Of a DNA stretch of 64,000 nt, positions 55,501-64,000 are shown one piece after another. This DNA is from Phoronis australis (lineage: Eukaryota > Phoronida > Phoronidae): assembly GCA_002633005.1 (NCBI GenBank), contig NMRA01000733.1, positions 69,338-133,337 of the forward strand, in the 5' to 3' direction. Position 1 is the first letter of the stretch, and each line of letters starts with the position of its first letter. The notes under the pieces were generated by a model. That model was not told the DNA's origin. It worked only from the letters and a program-made list of their open reading frames with translations, and searched no databases. The position numbers and the translations under genes are program-made.

Positions 55501-57747
55501 GTTACTTGCTCAATGAATCACACCAACTTGAAGACTTGTGGGCAGATGTTCAGGATGAAACTTAAAGGAGAGACTTAGTATGGAGAGAAGAGCAAGACAT
55601 ATCTTGAGGAAAACACTGTGGTTTGTGGCCATACAACAGTCATTTTAATAAAATCATCAAATTTCAATTTTGTTTCTGGTAGAATTATATTAGACGGATT
55701 ATTTTCGAAGGTAATATGCCATGTAAGGGATTGACAATAATGATATTACTGTAACTTTATGTTATTGAACATAAAGTAACAATAATGATATTATTGTTAC
55801 TTTATGTTATTGAACATAAAGTGTAATAGTCCACAACAATGAAAAAACAGTTGAATGATGAACAAAATGACTTGATGGTATTGAACAACAGAGAGAAATC
55901 ATACACACCGTGTTCAATAAGTTTCTTATAGACACATGTGAGTTTATGCATATTCCAACCTCACATTTCAAAGTACAATGGAACTGTTTATGTGTTAGTG
56001 TTTGACGTGCATATTTAATCAAAACTCGACAGTGACAGCTGCAGTCTGATTGTACTCCAAGAAATAAAGAATGACATATCAGACCACCAAAAGCACAGAT
56101 TTTTCAAAAACGCACGATGCATTTTCCATTTTCTTTACATTTCGAAGCTGTTCACTTAATCAGGCTTTTGCTAATGGCTACTTTGGGGCTATTTTTTATT
56201 TCTCAGCATGCAGTGTGATGAAACAATCCAATATAGAAAGCACAGTACCACAAAGCAGAAAAAGATTTTATAATACAGCTACTAACCCGATTACAATAGA
56301 ATGCATAATATATGGATGGAAAGTAACATCCCAGAAGACCAATGGAAATACCAGAGAGATCAACTGCTAACCAACGTCGAGCAGCCTTCTCCGAGTGACA
56401 CGAGAACAGATGATATCCAGCTGAGCACAACATGCAGTACTGAAACAAAACCACAAGACTAATTGATCATTGCTGTGGAGGATAGAGTTGTAGGGTTGAA
56501 AATCATGGAAACTGACAAATTATGAGGGCAGGCTTCTTACAGATTCCAGAGTTTACATATTTATACTGGAGCTTGGATCAAATCAGATTTGTGCATTGTC
56601 CACAATCTGATGTCATTCTCCATTAAATAACACTATTTTTTACACACAAACAAAAATTTCGGTGTTCATTTTTTCATGAATCAGAAATAGCTCCAAATAA
56701 ATAAATCATTATTAAGTGCTATACCATAGCTATCGCCAGACAATGTTTTGACGGACACTCACAACAACATTAAAAAAAATAATTACATAGCAGTAAATCA
56801 ATAACAATTTTCACAAAATAATGCAAAGATATTTCCAATGAGTAAAAAACCTTTAACTATCATACAATGCCAGATACAACTCAGTAAAGACAGAGGACAT
56901 GATGAAAGCGTTCATGGCTCGCTGCAACACGGGCAGTTTGCAAATGGTTGTTACAATTATAATGGGAGTAGCAAGACTAGAGTGAATTTGTAAAAAACCC
57001 ACCTGATAGCAGAGTAAAGCAATACTGACGATAATATAGTCAGAGAGTTTGGCTGGAAGACTAGGGAGGTACACTATGTCATCGTAAGCCAAGAACAGAG
57101 TGAAGAAAATGAAGCCTATTAGGTGAGACCAGATGTTTATTGTCTCGTTGCTCCAGACGAACAAACTGAAATGAACAATTGGAGAGTCTACAACTTTGAC
57201 ATGAATACACTTTAAGAACTCATAACACATGGCATACTAATTAGCTGCAATAGATAATAGATATTTCGATGTGCATATTTGTTAGAATAAAATAAATTTT
57301 GATAAACATCTAAAATGTTAGTTTTTACCAATTAATTAACTTTATACTATGAAAAGTTGTATCTAATGAATTTTCAAGCAAGGAGCAATTTTGATTGAAT
57401 AATTAAAAAGGATTAGCTTTTTTGTTATCTACACAGAAGAACATGTTTCACATAGCTTTTTTATTTTACCTTTTTATACACATCGCAGGTGACAGAAATA
57501 CTCTGTATCCATTGGTAACATATGGATTGCCACGCAGGAACAAGGGCAATTCTTTGTAGGAGAACAGTGGAATGTCAGGGTCACTGCGGTCACATAGACT
57601 GTGTCTGCTGCCTGGACTGACACAGCTGTTACAACCACGGTCAATGTCCAGGTCAAGAATTGTGTACAAGGCGACTCCAGTCGACATTCTATGGCCTTCA
57701 CCTCTGAAGTCCCTCGATGGCATTATGTATTCTTTATATTTACCCAT
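49436..57747 (-). CDS. PAQR3-type progestin/adipoQ receptor family protein, six exons
   Basis: A multi-pass membrane protein; vertebrate PAQR3 (RKTG) sits in the Golgi and sequesters Raf kinases. Exons on the minus strand (57747-57470, 57165-57003, 56439-56287, 55102-54899, 50816-50726, 49575-49436) join in phase to 342 residues; human PAQR3 is 311. Seen: SNETINIWSH (PAQR motif A with its metal-site region, residue His107), CSAGYHLFSCHSE and VDLSGISIGLLGCY (motif B region), TKVPEKCCPGK, and SSHQLWHI (motif C) near the C-terminus. Seven hydrophobic segments are plausible. SAGYHLFSCH and YYAFYCN follow PAQR3 more closely than the adiponectin receptors. The start has a good context (GCCATGG); a short out-of-frame upstream ORF overlaps it. 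Confidence 0.92.
49722..49975. repeat. 19-bp minisatellite
   Basis: About thirteen copies of GTACACACCATCAGTAGTG and variants (AACACAGCATTAGTAGTG, CAACACACC) in PAQR3 intron 5. Confidence 0.92.
50195..50440. repeat. ~43-bp minisatellite
   Basis: Five to six copies of GAGACTTGAGTTTATGGCTC plus ATTCTAAATGTTGACTATAG in PAQR3 intron 5. Confidence 0.9.
50726..50816 (-). CDS. PAQR3 exon 5
   Basis: Encodes IFMPKVITMYTLGAVALAIY and LTKVPEKCCP, matching the YISKVPER segment of the family. Acceptor TTTGTTTCAG, donor CAG^GTAAGT, phase 1. Confidence 0.92.
51308..51735. repeat. 42-bp minisatellite, ten copies
   Basis: Near-perfect copies of ATGATGATTTAGTGGAATGT plus TTGTAAAGTACAACATACTA in PAQR3 intron 4. 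The array keeps a 152-codon frame open (LNHHISMLYFTNIP repeats), which is a repeat artefact. Confidence 0.93.
51740..54898. other. Left part of PAQR3 intron 4 beyond the minisatellite
   Basis: AT-rich with no exon or known transposon. Short recurring GTGACGGACGTA/GTGATGGACGTA motifs occur at about 51220, 51808, 53488 and 53677. Positions 54160-54190 contain an inverted CTAGGGGCGCAGT, related to the higher-order repeat's CCCTAGTGG marker. Positions 54275-54330 hold a ~30-bp duplication (ATACCACCAG..GAGCAGCAGTACTCAA). Confidence 0.45.
54899..55102 (-). CDS. PAQR3 exon 4
   Basis: Encodes TERDIFMLCVIVLSLVVLAL to FFEEFV, 68 codons, with two hydrophobic segments and FGIIPTIRW, like the GVIPTLHW of human PAQR3. 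Acceptor TTTCCAG, donor GTG^GTAAGT. Confidence 0.92.
55308..55490. repeat. ~40-bp tandem repeat, four to five diverged copies
   Basis: Unit like GATAACATCTACTGAGCAAG plus CCTCTTTATTTTATTATGT in PAQR3 intron 3. Confidence 0.8.
55735..55823. repeat. Palindromic tandem duplication
   Basis: ACTTTATGTTATTGAACATA plus AAGT is a perfect-stem hairpin that occurs twice, separated by AACAATAATGATATTATTGT, itself a palindrome. Confidence 0.75.
56287..56439 (-). CDS. PAQR3 exon 3
   Basis: Encodes YCMLCSAGYHLFSCHSEKAA to FYCNR, 51 codons, with the conserved Ser, His and Asp of the PAQR core. Acceptor TTGTTTCAG, donor CGG^GTTAGT. Confidence 0.93.
57003..57165 (-). CDS. PAQR3 exon 2
   Basis: Encodes (S)LFVWSNETINIWSHLIGFIF to ALLCYQ, membrane segments 1 and 2 with motif A. 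Acceptor CATTTCAG, donor CAG^GTGGGT. Confidence 0.93.
57470..57747 (-). CDS. PAQR3 exon 1
   Basis: Encodes residues 1-92: a variable N-terminus with a Cys/Ser-rich stretch, then LFSYKELPLFLRGNPYVTNG and the MCIK end that precedes the first membrane segment. Donor AAAAAG^GTAAAA, phase 2. Confidence 0.85.
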
Positions 57748-58990
57748 GGCAACTGTGACATAGCGAGAATGGTCGTTTGATGCACATATTGGGTTGTGAC
57801 AGACGGGAGATCAAACTAAAAAAGAAATAAGAGTATACAACTGGAAAACATTTAACTGGTAAATAAATAAACATGTTGAAAGTCAACAGAGGAAAACAAC
57901 CACCTGATAGTAAAAGATATGCAGAAACGTTGGGGGGGGGGGGGGGTTACNCTGGTATGTGGCACTAGGTCCAGTCGAAGTACCTGACGTACCTTACTTT
58001 GCTAAATGTACGAAAAGCTCCAGGACATGTTTTTGCTACAAAATGCTGTAGATGAGTTTCACACTTTAGGTTAATCGTGTTAAAAGATTAAAAACCAAGG
58101 GATTGAATGAGCAAATTTAAATTCTAGAGTTTTCACCCAACAGGAAGCAGTGTATGAAACTATGAAAAGGTGATTTTTTTAATAGATTAGCTCACAACAA
58201 ATTTGTGCTGACTCTGAGTGAGGTGCATGTGTGTTCAGTTTGACCAGCTGAGTGATTTGCATGTGTGGTCAGTTTGACCAGCTCTTAATGAGGTGCATGT
58301 GTGGTCAGTTTGACCAGCTCTAAGTGAGGTGCATGTGTGGTTAGTTTGACGGTCTGAAATAACCACCAGATTTAATTGCTTATTGTTACTCAAGACAATA
58401 ACAGACAACTTGTCCAATCCTGCAATCCCAACAAAAAATCCTAGTGATATTGACAATTCCCATTCATGAAAAAAAATATTTAAAAATAACAAAAAGTTCA
58501 CTATCAATAATTGGAAAACCCTGCTCAATGTCAGAATCACTTCTACTGCCTATTTGAGGCATTGGTGATGAGGGGTCGAGAGGTGGAATTGGTGGTGTCC
58601 ATGGGTGGATTCTTCCTTCACCCCAAAAAATCCTCTCTCAGAAGGCACAGACATCTTTTCCCTGTCAGGTGAGTGAGTAGCCTAATTATACAACTAATAT
58701 TACAATAGGTGAGACCAGAATCTAAAGTCGGGAAATACATATTAACTAAGCTACTCGCTTAGCTCCATGCAGATGGGTAGCGAAGGCTGAGCGGGTTGCG
58801 TGTAGATCCAGATATTACCACACATGTTGCCTACTCTTACCTTTCGGAAAGAAAAAGAGTTAAAATTGGCAGCAACCATAATGACTGGGACCTTTACTAG
58901 TCAATGTTTTCATTTTTCGTAATCTCTTTAGCCTGAGGTATGCGATGGGCTAAGTTGCAGAATAAAAAATAAGGGTTTTTGAATAATGTC
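57748..58990. other. Upstream region of PAQR3
   Basis: No gene is seen. A run of 16 G precedes the single N at 57951, a likely sequencing break. A 36-bp minisatellite lies at 58215-58350. The remainder is AT-rich and unassigned. Confidence 0.45.
58215..58350. repeat. 36-bp minisatellite
   Basis: Four copies of GAGGTGCATGTGTGGTCAGT plus TTGACCAGCTCTAAGT, the first and last diverged. Confidence 0.88.
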
Positions 58991-59044
58991 ATTATTATGA
59001 CGTTAGTAGAAAAGATAATAAAGACAAGACTCTGCAACATGGGC

Positions 59045-59520
59045 ATGAAAAAATGGCACCGACAGTTAGTTCAGCAATTCATTGGATCCTGGAGCACAAG
59101 CTCAATGTCGCTGGCGTATCTCACTACCTCGACGACTTCGTTTTTGTGCCCCCCATCTTTGCCTAAATGCCCAAAGGCCCTCGCCACATTCATGTCACTC
59201 AGTGAATCGGTCAGCATCCCCATCAAGACACTTATCTTGACTCAATGACCATGACAGCTTCTCTCACTCATGACAAGGTGGTCAAGGCTACGGAGCTTCT
59301 TCTTGAATTCCATAATAAAGCACTGGACGCTCACCCCTTGGGATCTCCAATCATTGATTGGCCTACTCAACTTCGCTTGTTCAGTCATCGTGCCAGGCCG
59401 TGCCTTTCTTCGTCATCTCATCAAGCTTACCATTGGTATTTCCATACCAGACCACTACGTCACTCTAAACAAAAAGGAGCTACAGAGCAGACCACAGGGT
59501 CTGGTCAATTTTCCTCAAGG
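59045..59520 (+). pseudogene. Degraded retroelement reverse transcriptase (DIRS/gypsy type)
   Basis: In shifting frames on the plus strand: AIHWILEHKLNVAGVSHYLD followed by DFVFVPP (the YLDD catalytic box), then LQSLIGLLNFACSVIVPGRA and FLRHLIKLTIGISIPDHYVT. This order and wording is typical of the RT-RNase H junction of DIRS-like tyrosine-recombinase retroelements. A stop after VPPIFA and at least one frameshift make it a relic. Confidence 0.65.
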
Positions 59521-59609
59521 AAAACCTTGTTCCTGTTCGACGAATAGACATCTTCTAATACTATCAAACTGTACATGATGTATTTTACTAATTAAGCAAC
59601 CAATAGCTG

Positions 59610-60545
59610 CAATGTCTACAATTACGCAGACGACAAAGCCTAATTTTCTCTCATGGTGACCTAAATGCTATATTCTCAATCGTGCTAGCAAAAATGACAT
59701 GCAATGGTTCACAGAAAACAACACGACTACCAACCCTGACTAGTTGCAGCGCATAAATGCCTCAAAGAAAATTATTTTCTTCTGGTTGATGACTCGGCCA
59801 CCAATAGCAAAGACAGACTGAGTGTAAAATTATTAGGAATTACGCTTGACAAAATACTTGATTTTAATAGCCATGCATGCATCAATTATTTGTAAAAAGG
59901 TTTCATGTGGTCTTTATATCTGTAATGATCACATTTTGATTATTGTTGCCTTGTATGGTTCCAATGTAGTGTTCAAAACAGCAAAAAAGTAGAACAAAAT
60001 CAAGTTACATGCCCTTTGTTATGTTTTCAATGACCATAGTTCATGTAAACCGTTATTTAGAGAAAAGTGTAAAACACATAAATTTTGTTTAGGAAAATGT
60101 TATGCACTGAGGTTTTAAACACATAAATAAAAAAGATTGGCTCGCAGTCTAGGAAATGTTTTTGTTGTGTAGCACATGTATATTTTATTGTGTAGCACAT
60201 GTATATTTTGCTGTGTAGCACATGTATATTTTGCTGTGTAGCACATGTATATTTTGCTGTGTAGCACATGTATATTTTGCTGTGTAGCACATGTATATTT
60301 TGTTGTGTAGCACATGTATATTTTGTTGTGTAGCACATGTATATGGACTATATGGAATAGCATATCAAATACAGTAGCTCTGTATACCAGACTTTCATAC
60401 CAAAACATATAGCCAAAAATATCTTAGCTACATAGATGTTAAGCGGTGGGATTTAATCCCAAATAATGTACGCAACATGAATGATCCAAATGACTTTGTA
60501 AGGCATATTAACATATTTTTGACGACTTATCTGAGTGTCACAGTT
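59610..60545 (+). pseudogene. Degraded non-LTR retrotransposon RT C-terminus
   Basis: Fragments in order: NYADDK (RT catalytic box), MQWFTENNTTTNPD, SVKLLGITLDKILDFNSHAC, LHALCYVFNDHSSCKPLF, then, after a minisatellite, KTYSQKYLSYIDVKRWDLIP and NNVRNMNDPNDFVRHI. This follows the usual thumb and C-terminal pattern of LINE-type RTs (VKLLG..LD..L.F..H; FVFND.SS; LWN.LP). Several stops are present. The clade is not determined. Confidence 0.6.
60163..60345. repeat. 23-bp minisatellite inside the LINE relic
   Basis: Eight copies of TGTGTAGCACATGTATATTT plus TGC. It splits the LINE C-terminal coding remnant. Confidence 0.9.
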
Positions 60546-60564
60546 GTGAGTATTGTAGGATTAA

Positions 60565-62528
60565 AGGAGAATGCCACCTGATTTAATTAGTCTTTTTTAC
60601 CGTCTTAATTGTTCTATATCCACATCGCCTCTTATACTGTCGACCTCACCTTGCCGAGAGGTGTCGCGTTAACCTGTGAGGAAGGTGAGAAATGACACAG
60701 CGACGTCAGTGGTTTGTCTGCAGAGTGAATGCCGCTATTGCGGTGCATGGTTCCCGCCTGTCCAAACTATGAAGCTGCGAAGAAAGCGGGTATATCGTTT
60801 TTTCGACTTCCTCGAGAGCCTGAAATGCTTAGGAAGGGGCTCGCGGTAGTGAAGAATGAAAGGTACGTTGTTAATAGCAAGTTATGAGGCTGTGAAACAT
60901 CTCCGTGTCTGCGGCCGGCATTTCGTCGACAGTGATTTCTCTAAAGAATTCCGGCTTAACAAAGAACTATCCATACGTTCCGTTGCCTCTCTAGTATTTC
61001 TTGATCAGCGTATTCCAGTTTGAACTGATAGCCTGTGAAACCTAACGATCCAACCCGTGAAGTCTTCGTTGGATGAGCTCTTGAATAAGTCGGGATTAGC
61101 GTCGGGCGAGTTGCCATGTAGACGTTTATTATTCTGCGTTCTGTTTGAAATTAAATTATTCTCATCCTAACCAATGCTTATATAAAACTAAACAAAGTCT
61201 GTGTCATAAGATACAAATAGATACAGTGCCTTTGCAGTATTCTGGAGTACAAATGTTGAGAAGCCAGCCACCGGGCACCGAGGCCGTGTGAGCGCATGCT
61301 AATTCAGTGTTTGCTGACAGAAAGTTGTTGTGAAACAATTACTCGATTTTATATGCTACGGTCACATGTTAGGGGAATCTTTATTTAGAAATACAAACAC
61401 ATTATTCAAATCATTGTTACTGTACAACCTTTGCCGTGACAGTCTGTGGAGGGGAACCTGACTTCGCGGCCCCCGACAAGTAAGTAGATTTTCAGTTTCG
61501 TGGCTAATTCACATAAATAATTACGTCCATATTATTTCTTTGGCTCACTATTACAGTCTTTTCGTGACTGGAGGTTAAGTTTCCAACTCAAGCTGGTTTA
61601 TGTTCGTGCCAGTCTCGGCGGCCGCAACGGGTCTGATCATGCAGGTTCCAAGCCACTGGTCAGGATAACGAGTCAGTCCGGCCGTGACGGGCCTGATCAG
61701 GTTCCGAGCCACTGGCCGGGAACAAGCGTTTTGTGTGTTTAGACCTCAGAAAATCACAAGTCTAAACAACACAGATCTAGGTTCTCCTGTCTGTATTTCA
61801 CGGAAGAATACTTCGAATTCATCTCCGAACAGACCCCAAACACCTGCTACTCGACAGACCTTGGTAAATTGGCCTGCCGAACTTTGTAGGCTACGGTGAG
61901 TCCACCAATAAATCCGTGACAGCGAAATAAAACAACACATTTTTATACTGGGAACTCGGTGTATTTTTAAGGGTTTTATATCAAACTTTGATTATTTATT
62001 GGTGTTAAACGATGAATTCAAGCGATAAGCTGACTGACACCAGTAACCGGTAATAGTCGGATAAGTTGGTCCCATTTCAAATTCTGTCAGGAATACTTAA
62101 AAAATAAAATGAAGTGTCGCAATATACAATTACCCACTCTTATGGATCACGCGCGCCACTCTACTCACACTTTTTCGTGAAATCTACAACATTTGAGAAG
62201 ATACNACCAATAAATCCGTGACAGCGAAATAAAACAACACATTTTTATACTGGGAACTCGGTGTATTTTTAAGGGTTTTATATCAAACTTTGATTATTTA
62301 TTGGTGTTAAACGATGAATTCAAGCGATAAGCTGACTGACACCAGTAACCATTGTTGTGAACTGCTGAACAGACTGTGGGTTTAAAACCAATTACGTCAA
62401 TGGATAATTTCAACACCTCCATCTACCGTCAGGTGTCAGATAACGCAACCAAACGTGCTGTTATCGAGTAGAACTACTCGATCTAAATTCAATACAAAAT
62501 AGGTCGTTTTTTTGGGTGGCATTCTCCT
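60565..62528 (+). mobile_element. THAP/TTAA DNA transposon, copy 3 (with internal duplication)
   Basis: TTAA at 60561-60564 on the left and TTAG at 62529-62532 on the right, with inverted ends AGGAGAATGCCACC and GGTGGCATTCTCCT. THAP remnants: VPACPNYEAAKKAG, FFDF, and HLRVCGRHFVDSDFS in shifted frames. The interior aligns with copy 1 throughout. Near the right end a 145-bp block occurs twice (61904-62048 and 62206-62350) around a foreign 156-bp segment and a single N at 62205. Confidence 0.8.
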
Positions 62529-62532
62529 TTAG

Positions 62533-63020
62533 CCCAATTGCAACATTTTAAACCAAAAAAGTTACCCATTTTTTCTCATGAATGTACAGTTTTCTAAAGG
62601 TGTTGTATGTTCCTTCCTCAATTTTTGTTAGGGTCTAGCACATGTGCTCATGTGTTATCTGTTTGTGAACCATACCGACGTGAAATAAACCTTTAGGCCT
62701 ACTTACTTACTTGAAGACGCCGAGGAACATGTACTGTCTGATGACTGATATATAGGCATCTGACGCCTGTGACTATGAGGCAGCCTGGTTATGATTGAAA
62801 TGAACTGAGGCAAAAACCACCTACGTCTTTATCCTGACAGAGTCTATTCTTATGGTCTTACCAATGTTCGGATAACACCAGCTTGCTGTTTAACCTAACG
62901 ATGACTTTATTTTGTTGTAAGCCCTAGGCCTATGCCGTCCAACGGCAACAACAAACGCCAATAGGTGGCGTTGGAATGTGTGGTCTTTCTGATTTGAAGT
63001 ACAAAATCACCAGTTTCAAA
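62533..63020. other. Upstream region of coilin
   Basis: No gene is seen. CCAAT-like sequence and a CGCCAATAGGTGGCG near-palindrome occur at about 62955-62970, 50-65 bases before the coilin start. This may be the promoter. Confidence 0.35.
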
Positions 63021-63268
63021 ATGTCTGCCTCCAGTCGAGTACGGATTGAGTTTGACAAAACCCTTTTCCTCAGTGACAACGCTGGCACAAGTTCATGGAT
63101 GTTGATAGATTGTAATGAATATCCAACAGTAGAAAACGTTCAACAGCACATTAAGAAGCGATACCTCCTTAATTCGTGCGGCCCGATGGTTGTACGTCTC
63201 TACCTCCAAAATGCTTGGTTGCCGCCGTGGGAACGAACCTCAATAATCAGAGAAAATGATTTGATCAG
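63021..63268 (+). CDS. Coilin, first exon (gene continues beyond the window)
   Basis: The scaffold protein of Cajal bodies in the nucleus, needed for snRNP and snoRNP maturation. The 82 complete codons read MSASSRVRIEFDKTLFLSDN, then WMLIDCNEYPTVENVQQHIK, VVRLYLQNAWLPPWERTS and IIRENDLIR, matching the coilin N-terminal self-association domain (RVR..F, W.L.D, V.L.L.G.LLPP...I.R.ND). The Met at 63021 is chosen over the in-frame ATG at 62976 because homology begins there. Donor ATCAG^GTAGGT, phase 2. The basic and C-terminal Tudor-like parts are not in the window. Confidence 0.8.
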
Positions 63269-64000
63269 GTAGGTTATGATAGTTCGTTTCAGGACAACAG
63301 TTTATCTCAAATCTTTCTTAAAGTGACCAAGTGCTAAATTGCAGTTGGCTATTAGTGAGAGGACGGCAAGTGTAAAAGAACACTTTTCAGCCAACATGTT
63401 TCATAACATTGACAATGTCATTGTTTTTGTGGTAAAAGCCAAGTAAACGGGTCCCTCTTCAAAATTATGGAAATGGCCACCGGAAACCAATTTTCACTTA
63501 ATAACGCCAATTTTAAATAGCAGAACTTTTAAAAGTTGTATACAAGTAAAAAAATAGTCATAAATGGTGTTGTGACTAGGCTCGCGCTAGCCGCTCGTCA
63601 TTGGCGAATTCTGAGTGTCACTGGCGATGGTAGAGCTAAGTCCATTTGCCAACTTGGTGAATGCTTTTGCAACTTGACAATAATTAATTTAAGGAAACCT
63701 ACTCACATGTCCATTCACAGTCAGCTTGAATCAAGTCGTGCCGCAAACGACATTCTTACTTCGATTCCGAGTCCTAAAAATAGCAAGCGAATGTTCCATT
63801 TCATGTCCGTCACTCCCCCTGAAATCATTCTTTTACTGCAACGAAATGTTCAACTGTGTAGGGGGGAGGGGTGCCCTTGTCGTCTGCAAGTGACTGTTTC
63901 AGCAGTGGCAAAAAGGAAGCAAGGTAAAGCAAATGTCAATTTGTTAATATATAGACGCTGAGGTTGGCTAGTAATGAAATATATCAAGTATCAATTTGCT
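63269..64000 (+). other. Coilin intron 1 (at least in part)
   Basis: No clear second exon. A possible micro-exon at 63903-63923 (after TGTTTCAG, before GTAAAG) would encode about seven Lys-rich residues in phase 2, but seven codons are too few to judge. Longer open frames here show no homology I recognise. Confidence 0.4.

Noticed and set aside
63536-63961. 141-codon frame as coilin exon 2
   Set aside because: Its residues do not follow the coilin sequence expected after the N-terminal domain, and it lacks an acceptor in the right phase at its start.

Overview
The window is nuclear DNA of a non-vertebrate animal. The evidence is four intron-bearing genes with GT-AG junctions and metazoan-type products, long AT-rich introns, many minisatellites, and remnants of several eukaryotic transposon classes. 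I could not fix the species or phylum. There are four assembly gaps: 781 N at 16061-16841 and single Ns at 2946, 57951 and 62205.

Layout, left to right. Positions 1-5537 hold no gene I can defend, only a 33-bp minisatellite, small hairpin repeats and an acidic reading frame cut by a gap. Positions 5538-34126 (+) carry a 6-phosphofructokinase gene. Nineteen coding exons can be read with consistent phases, and one more is inferred to lie in the N gap. Its introns hold the first two copies of a TTAA-flanked, THAP-coding transposon, a 3 x 150-bp higher-order repeat, a Harbinger-like MITE, a TA-flanked element with a second MITE nested inside it, tRNA-like SINE heads, and a dozen minisatellites.

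Positions 34127-44300 are mainly repeats. The most unusual is a structure of about 7.8 kb (36145-43982) with long terminal inverted repeats. Inside it are two head-to-head arrays of a repeat built around a GGTCCGG/CCGGACC hairpin next to TGACGTCA, and a possible two-exon reading frame on the minus strand. Positions 44478-46809 (+) encode a complete BAG3-type co-chaperone (WW, IPV-like and BAG modules) with a perfect heat-shock element just upstream of its start codon. Positions 57747-49436 (-) encode a PAQR3-type seven-pass membrane protein in six exons, convergent with BAG3. Positions 59000-60545 hold degraded reverse-transcriptase relics of two kinds. Positions 60565-62528 hold the third THAP/TTAA element. 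At 63021 (+) the first exon of a coilin gene begins, and the gene runs out of the window.

The four genes are not a functional cluster: glycolysis, protein quality control, a Golgi-type receptor protein and a Cajal-body scaffold. The interest lies mainly in the repeat biology between and within them.
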